Source: Granulosicoccus sp045106855 (GTDB lineage: Bacteria > Pseudomonadota > Gammaproteobacteria > Granulosicoccales > Granulosicoccaceae). From it: DNA of 64,000 bases. The notes beneath the pieces were generated by a model, which saw nothing but the letters and a program-made list of their open reading frames with translations, ran no database searches and was not told the origin of the DNA. Of the stretch, positions 1 through 8,968 are shown in pieces; within the stretch, counting starts at the first letter, position 1, and each line of letters begins with the position of its first letter. The translations under genes were made by a program, and so were the position numbers. The stretch lies in contig JBGCFI010000008.1 of assembly GCA_045106855.1 (NCBI GenBank), positions 95,604 through 159,603 on the forward strand. Reading direction: 5' to 3'.

Positions 1-108
1 TATTACTCGCGCGCCACAACGATTCACGATGTCTCCCAACTGGCAGATGTCATGACCAGCCAACTGGTCGAGCTGTTTTCATGCAACGGTCTTGCGACAT
101 CTCGCTGA
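1..108 (+). CDS. C-terminal end of a UbiX-like flavin prenyltransferase (partial)
   Basis: Frame 1 is open from the first base of the window to a TGA at 106-108, giving a 35-residue tail. The tail has the order Tyr-Tyr-x-Arg ... Ile-x-Asp-Val ... Leu-Val-Glu-Leu-Phe. This resembles the end of UbiX/Pad1 flavin prenyltransferases, where a Phe-Tyr-x-Arg-Pro segment precedes a last helix containing Ile-Asp-Asp-Leu and ending in Leu-Asp. UbiX makes the prenylated FMN used by UbiD decarboxylases. The match rests on very few residues, and the rest of the gene lies outside the window, so the identity is tentative. Confidence 0.4.
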   Translation, partial: YYSRATTIHDVSQLADVMTSQLVELFSCNGLATSR

Positions 109-252
109 AAGCATCTTTCACTGTTGTTTGAAAGGTTGTGCATCAAAGGAAAAATTATCACGGTTGCGCTCTTAAGAGGTCTCGAATAGATAGAGCCGTG
201 CAGGCTCCGGCGTGCAGCGGTATTACTTGCATAGAGCTCTTCGCCGTGTACG

Positions 253-1302
253 ATGCACACCATGCGAGTGAAAAAAGAGCTGTTACTACCGACCCTGGCG
301 GACCATCCCACTGTTGATCTGGGGCTGGACGTCACACCGATACAAATTTTACCCAGACTCAGCGATGCCCTTGGCGTGTCGCTTCTGGTTAAGCGTGATG
401 ATGTGTCGCTTCTTGCCATGGGTGGTAACAAGGTAAGGCAACTCGAGTATTACCTGGGCCCCGCACGTCAAATGCAAGCCGATACAGTCTTGATTACCGG
501 TGCAGTCCAGTCGAATTTTGTACGACTATGTGCCGCGGCAGCTGCCAAAATGGGCTGGCACGCCGTTGTACAGCTTGAACAACGTGTTCCCAAGGACGAT
601 GCTCAATACAATCAATCCGGCAACGTGCTGCTTAACCATATTCTCGGTGCGGAAGTCCGGTATTTTCCAGAAGGAGAAAACGAAGCCGCAGCTGATGCCA
701 GCCTCGACATTATCGCCGATGAACTGAAACGTGCTGGTCGTAAGCCCTACGTGGTGCATCTGGGTATCGAACATGCGCCGATAGGTGCGCTTGGCTATGC
801 AAACTGTGCTGCTGAGTGCTACACGCAACTTCAGAACATGGACACCATGCCAGATCATGTTGTGCTCCCGTCCGGTAGTGGTCTGACGCATGCAGGCTTT
901 CTAGCGGGGGCAAGAACTTTCGGCTGGGGTGTACCTGTCTATGGTATTTGCGTGCGACGAGACGCGTTCGAGCAGAAGGTTCGCATAGCTCGTCGTACAG
1001 ATGAAGTAGCTAAATTACTTGCATCGGCTTTGGGTATTGTTGGCGCAGATATTCTTGTGGATGATTCAGTTCTCGCGCCCGGATATGGTCAAATAAACCC
1101 CGCCGTTATGTCAGCGATTACGCAATCAGCGCGTCTTGAAGCTCTTATTCTTGATCCGGTTTACTCAGGTAGAACTATGGCTGGTTTAAAGTCGCTGATA
1201 GAACAGGGTGCCATCAAGAGAGGTGATTCGGTGCTATTTGTTCACACTGGTGGATTACCATCGCTGTTTGCGTATCAGACTGATCTTATGCAACGTTTGT
1301 AG
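253..1302 (+). CDS. D-cysteine desulfhydrase / ACC deaminase family PLP enzyme
   Basis: This 349-residue protein belongs to the fold-type II PLP family that includes D-cysteine desulfhydrase (DcyD), 1-aminocyclopropane-1-carboxylate deaminase and L-cysteate sulfo-lyase (CuyA). These enzymes eliminate the beta substituent of a small amino acid to give ammonia plus a keto acid. The Schiff-base lysine is K60 in the GGNK motif. A TGAVQSN loop binds the substrate carboxylate, LPSGSG is the phosphate-binding loop, and the HTGGLPSLFAY segment near the C-terminus is typical of the DcyD/CuyA branch. Full family length. ATG at 253 and ATG at 262 are both possible starts, and neither has a clear Shine-Dalgarno sequence. 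It stands alone on its strand, so context does not pick the substrate. D-cysteine and L-cysteate are the main candidates. Confidence 0.85.
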   Translation: MHTMRVKKELLLPTLADHPTVDLGLDVTPIQILPRLSDALGVSLLVKRDDVSLLAMGGNKVRQLEYYLGPARQMQADTVLITGAVQSNFVRLCAAAAAKMGWHAVVQLEQRVPKDDAQYNQSGNVLLNHILGAEVRYFPEGENEAAADASLDIIADELKRAGRKPYVVHLGIEHAPIGALGYANCAAECYTQLQNMDTMPDHVVLPSGSGLTHAGFLAGARTFGWGVPVYGICVRRDAFEQKVRIARRTDEVAKLLASALGIVGADILVDDSVLAPGYGQINPAVMSAITQSARLEALILDPVYSGRTMAGLKSLIEQGAIKRGDSVLFVHTGGLPSLFAYQTDLMQRL

Positions 1303-1643
1303 TCGGCAAGTATTGCTTATGTTGAATGAATGCGTTTTTACTCAACAAAGTGGTCAATCGATAATCAAATGTATCGCGCTGAGTATTTAGTGTGAATTAA
1401 TTTATCAACGTATGATTTATGGTGAATTAACATAGATTTCATTGCATCCTGTGTCTTGTCAATCTGTCATTGTTGGTAATATAAAAAGACAAGCTCTTAC
1501 GGTTCTGAAATCTGGATTACGAATTGACGCTTTTCTATAGCTTAGTCTGTAGCATGCCCCCCGTAGTGTAAATCTGAAAACGGTAAGCAGACGAACCATG
1601 CTGGTTCGCATGCTTTAGCGCAATGGTAAACATGTGAGGGACT
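1303..1643. other. Intergenic region upstream of the CAP-protein gene
   Basis: About 340 bases without a credible gene. The stretch is AT-richer than its surroundings. A TTGACG hexamer at 1524-1529 could be a -35 element, but the -10 hexamers at suitable spacing are poor, so no promoter is called. No strong hairpin was seen. Confidence 0.5.
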
Positions 1644-2930
1644 ATGAAAAAATATAGAATATTTTTGTTTGTGTCGTTGTCGTTACTCTTGATATCTTCA
1701 TCGTCTGTTGCTAATCAATCTGGTGTTGAGGAGTTAATGACACAAGAGGCTTCATCATCATCTTCGCCAGGAGAAAATCAACGTCGCGCAGGAGCTGCCA
1801 ATACATCTACACTATTTTATCTGGTCGATGAGAAATCTGAATACAAGGGTGACACCCTTGAGATCGATCGGCGGCGTTACCAGCTGGTGCGTAATGATGT
1901 AAAAACCAATGGAAGAATTTTTCTTGTTCGAGAGTTCCTGATTCTCTGGAACTGGAGGGATCGATCCTATTCGCTGGTCAATGTTGATAGGCAGGAACCC
2001 GGTGTCTGGAGGTCGTGCTGGGGGCAGGATGCCTCAAGCGTAAGGGCTTGTGATGATACAACCGAGGTGATTTATATCTTCGACGATAAGATTGCCGCGG
2101 AAAACTATGTACCCGGGGGGGAAGAGACGCCAAATGTGCCAGCCCAACCAGAGCAACCAGAGCAACCAGAGCAACCGGAGCAACCGGAGCAACCGGAGCA
2201 ACCGGAGCAACCGGAGCAACCGGAGCAACCGGAGCAGCCAGAGCAACCGGAGCAACCGGAGCAACCGGAGCAACCGGAGCAACCGGAGCAGCCGGAGCAG
2301 CCAGAGCAGCCAGAGCAGCCAGAGCAGCCAGAGCAGCCAGAGCAGCCAGAGCAGCCAGAGCAGCCAGAGCAGCCAGAGCAACCAGAGCAACCAGAGCAAC
2401 CAGAGCAACCAGAGCAACCAGAGCAACCAGAGCAGCCGGAGCAGCCGGAGCAACCTGGGCTACCGCAATTGCCGGGAGACCTAGCCTCTGTAGCTTGTTC
2501 CGCGTCTACTGATGAGATGAAAGCTGCTCTGCTGCAGGCAACTAACGAGTCACGAGCACAGCCTCAGCAGTGTGGTACCGAGTTATTTCAGGCAGCTCCT
2601 GCGCTTGTCTGGAATGATGCACTCACCTCAGCCGCCACAAGACATTCAAATGACATGGCTGGTAATAACTTCTTCAGTCACACAGGCTCCGATGGCTTAG
2701 AGGTATGGGATCGAGCGAATTCCGACGGTTATCAATATCGCTACATCGGCGAAAACATTGCAGGTGGCCAGAACAGCGTTGCGGTTGTTCAGGATGGCTG
2801 GATGAAAAGTCCCGGTCACTGCCGCAATATCATGAACCCCGGCATCACGGAAATGGGCGCAAGCTGCGTTGAAAACACCGGTAGTGATTATCGTACTTAC
2901 TGGACGGTGGTCGTCGGTCAGCCACAATAG
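1644..2930 (+). CDS. Secreted CAP/SCP-domain protein with a (Pro-Glu-Gln)34 linker
   Basis: A 428-residue exported protein. Residues 1-24 are a Sec signal peptide (Lys-Lys, then a Leu/Ser/Phe-rich core, then SSVANQ). Residues 25-165 form an unrecognised N-terminal region. Residues 169-270 are 34 uninterrupted Pro-Glu-Gln repeats. Residues about 285-428 are a bacterial YkwD-type CAP domain (cysteine-rich secretory/PR-1 superfamily). Its hallmarks are an RHSNDM helix, SHTGSDG, a GENIAGG loop and HCRNIMNP, which supply the conserved His and Glu residues of the CAP cavity. Several cysteines suggest periplasmic or extracellular disulfides. The repeat probably acts as a stiff, acidic spacer, perhaps across the envelope or peptidoglycan. 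The gene is monocistronic. No enzymatic activity can be assigned, since bacterial CAP proteins remain poorly characterised. Confidence 0.88.
   Translation: MKKYRIFLFVSLSLLLISSSSVANQSGVEELMTQEASSSSSPGENQRRAGAANTSTLFYLVDEKSEYKGDTLEIDRRRYQLVRNDVKTNGRIFLVREFLILWNWRDRSYSLVNVDRQEPGVWRSCWGQDASSVRACDDTTEVIYIFDDKIAAENYVPGGEETPNVPAQPEQPEQPEQPEQPEQPEQPEQPEQPEQPEQPEQPEQPEQPEQPEQPEQPEQPEQPEQPEQPEQPEQPEQPEQPEQPEQPEQPEQPEQPEQPEQPEQPEQPEQPGLPQLPGDLASVACSASTDEMKAALLQATNESRAQPQQCGTELFQAAPALVWNDALTSAATRHSNDMAGNNFFSHTGSDGLEVWDRANSDGYQYRYIGENIAGGQNSVAVVQDGWMKSPGHCRNIMNPGITEMGASCVENTGSDYRTYWTVVVGQPQ
2148..2453 (+). repeat. 34 tandem copies of a 9-bp Pro-Glu-Gln unit
   Basis: A perfect 9-base period over 306 bases. 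Every unit encodes Pro-Glu-Gln, using four synonymous forms: CCA or CCG for Pro and CAA or CAG for Gln, with GAG invariant. The forms lie in blocks: three CCA-GAG-CAA, six CCG-GAG-CAA, later eight CCA-GAG-CAG, then six CCA-GAG-CAA. This block pattern points to expansion by slippage or unequal exchange while the peptide stayed fixed. Copy number is likely to vary between strains, and any change of whole units stays in frame. Confidence 0.97.
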
Positions 2931-3533
2931 CCGGATCGGCTCTCTCATGAGGTATCCAGTGCAACGGTGACCTGGATGCCTCGTGCTTTAACTATCGACT
3001 ACTGCATAGTGCAAATGTCGACTTTGACTGACTCTCGCACAATATCATTGCAAGTTGCGTTTGGTGTGGTCGTCGGAGAATGCGCAGTCAGCATAGCCAC
3101 TAGTTATAGATCTGCTGGACTCACGCAATAGATTGATTTTGCGAGTGTTGGTTTTTGGCACAAGGACGAGTTCGTGTATAGCGCTGTTATCTGCGCTGGT
3201 GTGTTGGTAATTTTCCTATTGCGTTTGAAAGCAAATACGGTGTTCCGCATTGCGAAAACTGTAAATTCTCAGATACAACGTGTCTTGACTTATCGTGTGA
3301 CCAGAATTTACAAGGACGGTTTGTTGACACGAAGTGCCTGGTTCAAGATAAAACGCAATACGACAGGCGATCTCGCTGATATCAAACGCAGAAGATGTCC
3401 TTTTAAAGCTATAGAAGGTAAAAAAATGGGGATTTGTGGTGTAATAGCCTAATCGAGTGTGATGTAGTCCGCAGACACCGGCGCGATAGAGCTAACGTGC
3501 AGTTCAAATGGAGCACGTTTGTAGGGAGTACAT
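2931..3533. other. Gene-free stretch between the CAP gene and the HD-GYP gene
   Basis: About 600 bases. The only sizeable reading frame (3174-3452, 92 codons) has a Val/Leu-rich start followed by Lys/Arg-rich residues. It shows no recognisable domain and no Shine-Dalgarno sequence, and it is not called. A short AGCCG-GAT-CGGCT hairpin sits right at the end of the CAP gene (2929-2941) but lacks a T tract. Confidence 0.5.
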
Positions 3534-6500
3534 ATGAAGGAGCACCGATGCCGTGCGCCAGTCGGCGAGTCTCCGCAGGAGATGGCGAGGGGTTACTCGG
3601 TACGTCATCTATTCGACCCGTTTGGACGACTTCGATTGCGGCTTCCTGCAGCAGGCCGCGCAGCCCGTTCCTATAGTTTGCGATTCAGCATCGGCTTTCT
3701 GTTTACAGCACTAATTACATTGCTGGGTGCCGGTCTGATTGTCCACAACTACGAGCGCCATCGCTCACTGGCGCTAGATGATGCAGGAGAGCTATTTTCC
3801 GAGGTGGCGAGAAATACCGCGGCTACCGCCAGCGCCTTGTATTCACCGGTCGAATCGTTTATCGAGCAGACGGCGCGAGTCGACATGGGTGACAGTTCGA
3901 TCAACAAGCTCCCACTTGCTCTCGATTACTTCGCCGAGTCATTGGCCAGTAATAATCAGATTGACTCTATCTATCTGGGTTTTGACAATGGTGATTTCTT
4001 TCTCGTCAGAAATGTCTTCAATGATGAGGAAAGTCGTCGAGCTCTTGCTGCGCCGGACGAGGCAAGCTACATCGTTCAGCGGATTGAAAGAGGTGGGCTT
4101 GAGCAGCCGCTGCATCTGACGACCTACTACGATGCCGACCTGAGAGAGCTTGAGCTGAACAGTAACTTCATTACTGGCTATGATCCGCGTTCGCGTCACT
4201 GGTATCGTCAGGCGATGAAGGCCAGTGGAACCATCGCTACAGAGTTCTATCGATTCTATACCACAGGAGATATTGGCACGACACTGGCGCGCAGAATGCG
4301 GGGTGGCCATGTCGTCATTGGCGCTGATATGCGCCTTGAGACCATATCGTCGCGACTGGGTTCGCCATCCCTTAATGATTCAGCCCGCATCGTCCTGTTC
4401 ACCGAATCCGGTGACATTGTCGGTTACAACGATGCCGATTGGCTAAAACTACGCACACGCGAAGCAGTCCTCGGCAAGTTGCGCTCACCGTTGGTAAGCG
4501 ATATTGAAGAACCTGAAATCAGAGTGCTGTTCGATCGATTCGTCTCTGGAGAAACCGAGGGGCAGATGTCAATCGATGTAGGTAATGGTCCATGGTTCGC
4601 GTCTATTGCGCCTATAGATATAGGTGTAAACAAGATCCATGAAGTTTATGCGGCCATTCTCACACCGGAAAGTGAGTTACTCTCAGGCCAGTCGACTGTA
4701 AGGCTGCAAAGCATCCTGATTTCACTGCTCGCACTGGCACTGGCAATAGCGCTCGCGTGGTGGTTGTCAGTGTCGATATCCCGCTCAACAGAGGCTTTAG
4801 CGCTCGAGGCAAGGCGCATTCAGCGACTCAAGCTGGATGGACCGGTAACCGTTCGATCGCGAGTATCAGAGATAGACGGGCTGGCAAACACCATCGCTAC
4901 GATGAAGTCAGCGCTGCAGCGTTTCGTTGCGCTAACCAACGCGACCCTTGGAGAACTGGATGTCGATGCGTTGGGAGAACTGGCCATCGAACACATCGCC
5001 CCCGCTTGCGGTGCAACCAGCGCCACCGTGCTATTGCTCTCGGATGACAAAAGTCGCCTGGTACGGGTTAAACAAAGACATATTGAACGTAATCACGCGT
5101 ATGGAATTGCACAAGCGGATGACTATATTTCGGATGTTATCGAGTTGCCTGCTGCAGTAACGAGCGAGATAAAGTTATGCCCGGATCAGTATGCCGCACT
5201 GAATCGTGAACGCGTTTGGATTGAAGATATAAGCGAATCTCACACGTATGACACACGAGCGTATCGCTCACACTCTGTACTTGTTTTACCTTTACTATCG
5301 CGCAATGGTGAGCTCGTGGGTGTCATTCATCTTGGCGATATTAGGCCACGCAACACTCAAGCGCTGGCCGCCAACACGTGGTTGTTCGCGGAATCGCTTG
5401 CTGCACATGCTGGTCTTGCGTTCGAGAACCAGCGACTGGCAGAAGGTCGGCGAAATAGCTTCGAAGCGTTGATCCGGTTGGTTGCGCAAGCCATCGATGC
5501 AAAATCGCCTCATACGGGCAAGCATTGTCAACGTGTTCCAATATTGTGCACCTTGCTGGCCGAGGCAGCCAGTGAATCACAGTTATCTGTTTTTCGAGAC
5601 TATTCTCTGACTGATGCAGCAAGAGAGGAGTTCGAAGTTGCCAGCTGGTTGCACGATTGCGGTAAAGTTGCAACGCCAGATCACATCATTGATAAGGCAA
5701 CAAAGCTCGAGACTGTCCACAATCGCATCCACGATATCCGCACGCGCTTTGAAGTTCTCTGGCGTGATGCGGAAATCAAGTATCTGCGCACGCTGCTTGT
5801 TGAGCCTGGGGTTGACAGGATTGCTGCAGAATCCCGGCGCGACCAGACACAGGCAGCTCTCATTGACGACTTCGCCTTTATCGCGCGATGTAATCTCGGA
5901 ACAGATTCGATGGATGGAAATGACATCGAACGTATCCGTACACTTGGCAAGCGAACGTGGACTCGTCACTTTAATGACAAACTGGGGCTATCAGCGGCAG
6001 AGCTTGCAAGGTATCCCTCAACACAGGATGAGTTACCGGTGAGAGAAACGCTTCTGGCAGATAAGCCATTTCAGCGAATCGAACGTGAACATAAGTTAAC
6101 TCCCTGGGGTGATAACCCCTACGAATTTGACATGACGGTGCCTGCCAATGAGATTGATGACGGTGAAATTCATAATCTGACGATCCCCCGTGGCACACTG
6201 AATGAAGAAGAGAGATTTCGTGTCAACGATCACGTCGTGCAGACTATCCAGATGCTTGAAGCAATTCCTTTCCCGAGAGAGCTTGCCCGGGTGCCCCGAA
6301 TTGCCGGCAATCATCACGAACGCCTTGATGGTTCCGGGTATCCCCGAAGACGAAGTGCTGATGAGTTGGGTATCGAGGACCGAATTCTTGCGATAGCGGA
6401 TGTCTTCGAGGCTTTGACCGCCGCGGACCGTCCTTACAGGGCAGCTCGAACGGTAGAGGCGTCTCTTGCGATTATGCGCGGCATGTGTGACGCCGGTCAG

Positions 6501-6665
6501 TTATGCCCGAACCTTTTTGACTTGTTCGTCGAGCATCGTCTGCATCAGACCTATGCCCAAATCACGGGCCGACATCTTGTGAGTGAATTGGACAGGCGCA
6601 CAGGCGTTGAAAACGCTCTGCACAACGATGATACTCAAGGAGAGCTTCACAATGACATTGACTGA
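3534..6665 (+). CDS. Membrane Cache-HAMP-GAF-HD-GYP cyclic-di-GMP phosphodiesterase
   Basis: A 1043-residue inner-membrane signalling protein expected to hydrolyse cyclic di-GMP. Order of parts: cytoplasmic N-terminus; TM1 (about 51-72); periplasmic double-Cache-like sensor (about 75-390); TM2 (393-411); HAMP-like linker to about 465; GAF domain (about 475-645); HD-GYP domain (about 655-1005). Catalytic features are complete: HTGKH at 660-664, His707-Asp708 in LHDCGK, HHE from 927 and the GYP signature at 935-937, followed by an ADVFEALTAADRPYR helix. About 220 residues separate HD from HHE, far more than in ordinary HD-GYP domains, so an insertion of roughly 150 residues lies inside the catalytic domain. 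The start is the ATG with GGGAG six bases upstream. The 3' end overlaps the next gene by 14 bases, suggesting co-expression. Confidence 0.88.
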   Translation: MKEHRCRAPVGESPQEMARGYSVRHLFDPFGRLRLRLPAAGRAARSYSLRFSIGFLFTALITLLGAGLIVHNYERHRSLALDDAGELFSEVARNTAATASALYSPVESFIEQTARVDMGDSSINKLPLALDYFAESLASNNQIDSIYLGFDNGDFFLVRNVFNDEESRRALAAPDEASYIVQRIERGGLEQPLHLTTYYDADLRELELNSNFITGYDPRSRHWYRQAMKASGTIATEFYRFYTTGDIGTTLARRMRGGHVVIGADMRLETISSRLGSPSLNDSARIVLFTESGDIVGYNDADWLKLRTREAVLGKLRSPLVSDIEEPEIRVLFDRFVSGETEGQMSIDVGNGPWFASIAPIDIGVNKIHEVYAAILTPESELLSGQSTVRLQSILISLLALALAIALAWWLSVSISRSTEALALEARRIQRLKLDGPVTVRSRVSEIDGLANTIATMKSALQRFVALTNATLGELDVDALGELAIEHIAPACGATSATVLLLSDDKSRLVRVKQRHIERNHAYGIAQADDYISDVIELPAAVTSEIKLCPDQYAALNRERVWIEDISESHTYDTRAYRSHSVLVLPLLSRNGELVGVIHLGDIRPRNTQALAANTWLFAESLAAHAGLAFENQRLAEGRRNSFEALIRLVAQAIDAKSPHTGKHCQRVPILCTLLAEAASESQLSVFRDYSLTDAAREEFEVASWLHDCGKVATPDHIIDKATKLETVHNRIHDIRTRFEVLWRDAEIKYLRTLLVEPGVDRIAAESRRDQTQAALIDDFAFIARCNLGTDSMDGNDIERIRTLGKRTWTRHFNDKLGLSAAELARYPSTQDELPVRETLLADKPFQRIEREHKLTPWGDNPYEFDMTVPANEIDDGEIHNLTIPRGTLNEEERFRVNDHVVQTIQMLEAIPFPRELARVPRIAGNHHERLDGSGYPRRRSADELGIEDRILAIADVFEALTAADRPYRAARTVEASLAIMRGMCDAGQLCPNLFDLFVEHRLHQTYAQITGRHLVSELDRRTGVENALHNDDTQGELHNDID

Positions 6666-7815
6666 TACGCGTTTGGCCGCTGGCGAGGTTCATCGAGGAA
6701 ACCGCATCGCGGTCGCTTTGTTAGTCGCGATCACGGTTTTCGCGACTGGCTCCATCGTTTCACTCATTGCCAGCCGCTCAGCTGCAGATAGAGCCACAAG
6801 TACTGCGTCCGCAGAGCTTCGTTCGGAACTGGAATTCCGCAAGCTCAGGGTCATCGATTATCTGGAAGATGTAGAGAGTAATCTTGCAAGTATCGCCTCA
6901 TCGCAAATTGCCGTGAGCATTACGGAAGAGTTTGTCTCCGCACTAGAGTCTGACGGTGATAATGGCTACGCAAACACGCGCCTTGCCTATATAACCAACA
7001 ATCCGAATCCACCGGGACGCAGGCAGGCTTTGCTGTACGCAAGTGATGACAGTAACTACAGTCGTATTCACGCACGCTATCATGATTGGTTGCTGAGTTT
7101 TTCCACGGCGCACGATTACTACGATATGTTAATAGCAGATGCTGAGGGCAACATTGTCTACTCGGTTTTCAAGGAGGACGATTTCGGTACCAACCTTGTG
7201 ACTGGCGAATATCGTGATACCGCTCTTGCCGTGACGTTTGATCGTGTTCGCGACAACAGTCTTCCAGAAAGGGCAATTTTCAGCAACTTTGATACCTATG
7301 CCCCGAGCAATGACCTGCCGGCAGCTTTCATCGGTTCACCTGTGATGCAGGATGGAAAATTTGGCGGTGCGTTTATCGTGCAACTGAAACATTCGCGACT
7401 CAACAGGCTGTTGCATGCGGACGAGGCAGAACTCAATGGTATTCGTGCCTACCTCGTTGGCGATGACGGATTTCTGCGTGCAGGCAGCGGTATTGCGAGT
7501 GATGAGGTTATGCAGATCGCCTATGAGCAAGCGAATGCCAAGGCAGCGCTATCGAATCGCGCGGGCGTCACCGAATCCAAAAGCATGCTGGGTGTCGATG
7601 TACTCTCGGCACATGCACCGCTTCGCTGGAACGGGGTGGTGTGGGCGCTGTTGGTAGAGCGCGACAGGAGTTCCGTTAACGAGCCGGTCCAGAGATTACG
7701 CAGATTGTTGATGCTCTCAGTCTTGCTGTGCTCTGTATTGGGCTTTGTTGTGGGTTGGCTGCTCGCTGATAGTCCTGATCCTGATCATTTTCCGCTCGCT
7801 GACGAAAGCACTTGA
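6652..7815 (+). CDS. Cache-type membrane sensor protein, apparently truncated
   Basis: A 387-residue protein with a start at ATG 6652, preceded by AAGGAG and overlapping the end of the HD-GYP gene by 14 bases. It has a TM helix (about 15-37), a coiled segment, a periplasmic Cache/PDC-like region (about 60-330) of the type found in chemoreceptors and adenylate cyclases, and a second TM helix just before the C-terminus. Such proteins normally continue into a HAMP and an output domain, but this one stops about 15 residues after TM2 with an acidic Pro/Asp tail. Directly at that point another frame reads a Leu/Ile-rich stretch followed by RSLTKALDVLNRV, which looks like the start of a HAMP linker. 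A past frameshift with loss of the output domain is likely. It may act as a decoy or partner sensor for the HD-GYP protein. Confidence 0.65.
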   Translation: MTLTDTRLAAGEVHRGNRIAVALLVAITVFATGSIVSLIASRSAADRATSTASAELRSELEFRKLRVIDYLEDVESNLASIASSQIAVSITEEFVSALESDGDNGYANTRLAYITNNPNPPGRRQALLYASDDSNYSRIHARYHDWLLSFSTAHDYYDMLIADAEGNIVYSVFKEDDFGTNLVTGEYRDTALAVTFDRVRDNSLPERAIFSNFDTYAPSNDLPAAFIGSPVMQDGKFGGAFIVQLKHSRLNRLLHADEAELNGIRAYLVGDDGFLRAGSGIASDEVMQIAYEQANAKAALSNRAGVTESKSMLGVDVLSAHAPLRWNGVVWALLVERDRSSVNEPVQRLRRLLMLSVLLCSVLGFVVGWLLADSPDPDHFPLADEST

Positions 7816-7952
7816 TGTTTTAAATCGGGTCTACGAAGCGTGCATCACTCGCTTTGTGTGTACACCCAACCGGAGCTTCTGCTTAAGGAGGCCCCGGTCG
7901 GTCATTGCCCTTTACATAAAAGGACTAACTTTCGACATCGATTTTTGATTAT

Positions 7953-8927
7953 CTAGTGGCACCAGACCCGGATGAGATGACGGCTCTGATCGGAGAGATG
8001 GGCTCCGGAGTCAATATTCGCCACATCGCTTGAATCCTTGAATTCCTTGCGCGCGTGGACGGTTGTCCAATTGTTTACGAGCTGAAAGTCCCCGGCTTTC
8101 AAGGTCATGGAAAAGCGTGGTTGCTGTTGAATTATCGATTTAAGTAGCTGCAAAGCCTCTACCACAGCGCTTTCTTTTTTCTGGCCACTGATATCAAAGC
8201 CGGTTAATACATAGCTTTCATAATAACGCCCTAGAAAACGGTCCTCGGCATTTTCGAACAACGGGTTCATCTCCCAGGCCAGCTCATTTTCCGTGTGCTC
8301 GCCTTGCTTGTTCCATGGCAAAGGCTTGCATAAGAGTGCCGCCGCATCAGGTTCTGTGCGTCGCAGTTCCTGAAAAGCGCTATACAGGCTGGTCATTTCA
8401 CTTCCACCACCTTGTACCGCATTGCTGATACAAAAAAGACCAATTATGCGTGCTGGCGTTGTTAACCAGCCACCGTCGGTATGAAAGGGCTGTGCAAGGT
8501 TGGTGATTGATTTTCTAACTTTTAGCGGGTCAGATACGTGCTTGTTTTTCACGTCGTATAGCAGGGTGTCGTGTCTGTCCTGAGGGATAAGTTTGCCGAT
8601 GAGTTGGGCAAATACGCGGCAGATCTCCTTGTTCTGTGACTCTGAAAGTTCGTTAACCGGAAATCGTTCAATGATCGCCATTCCTGGCCCCTCGTTATTC
8701 AGGAAGCTTGAGGTTTTTTCCGCAAACAATGTTGTCTCTTTGAAGTTGTTTTCAACGAGAGGCTGCCCTTTGGCGAACGCAATGAGTTCGTCAATACAGT
8801 TGTCAGGTAACGATAAAATAGTTGCTGCAGCTGATTTTTCAGGTGTGAGCCAGAAATTCAAATGAGAACTCGGCGAGAATTTTTCCGCTTTTTGCGAGGC
8901 GTTCTGGATGGGTGTTTCGATAGTCAT
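7953..8927 (-). CDS. TauD/TfdA-like Fe(II)/2-oxoglutarate dioxygenase
   Basis: A 2-oxoglutarate-dependent oxygenase of 324 residues counted from the ATG at 8927. The iron-binding facial triad is visible: His149-x-Asp151 in PFHTDGGW and a distal His in NNWTTVHARKEF, with the RHLIRVW arginine for 2-oxoglutarate near the C-terminus. Family members hydroxylate taurine, carnitine precursors, amino acids or secondary metabolites, and the substrate here is not evident. The reading frame extends upstream to a TTG at 8972 that overlaps the stop of the TauE-like gene (TTGA). The ATG has a weak AAGAGA upstream and the TTG has none, so the ATG is preferred. The two genes form an operon, hinting at a sulfonate or organic-acid substrate. 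Confidence 0.8.
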   Translation of the reverse strand: MTIETPIQNASQKAEKFSPSSHLNFWLTPEKSAAATILSLPDNCIDELIAFAKGQPLVENNFKETTLFAEKTSSFLNNEGPGMAIIERFPVNELSESQNKEICRVFAQLIGKLIPQDRHDTLLYDVKNKHVSDPLKVRKSITNLAQPFHTDGGWLTTPARIIGLFCISNAVQGGGSEMTSLYSAFQELRRTEPDAAALLCKPLPWNKQGEHTENELAWEMNPLFENAEDRFLGRYYESYVLTGFDISGQKKESAVVEALQLLKSIIQQQPRFSMTLKAGDFQLVNNWTTVHARKEFKDSSDVANIDSGAHLSDQSRHLIRVWCH

Positions 8928-8968
8928 CGGTATGTATTCTCTTACAGATTGAAATGGAGCGCGTTTCG

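Noticed and set aside
52..68. TGACCA...TGGTC inverted repeat resembling a RutR box
   Set aside because: The spacer is six bases instead of two and it lies inside the coding tail of the UbiX-like gene.
2034..2453. Reverse-strand Leu/Trp/Arg-rich frame of 139 codons
   Set aside because: It is the antisense of the Pro-Glu-Gln repeat. A 9-base period without stops keeps all frames open, and no start signal is present.
2148..2453. CRISPR-like regular repeat array
   Set aside because: The period is 9 bases with no spacers and encodes a continuous peptide in frame.
3174..3452. 92-codon forward frame
   Set aside because: No Shine-Dalgarno sequence, no recognisable domain, and composition unlike the neighbouring genes.
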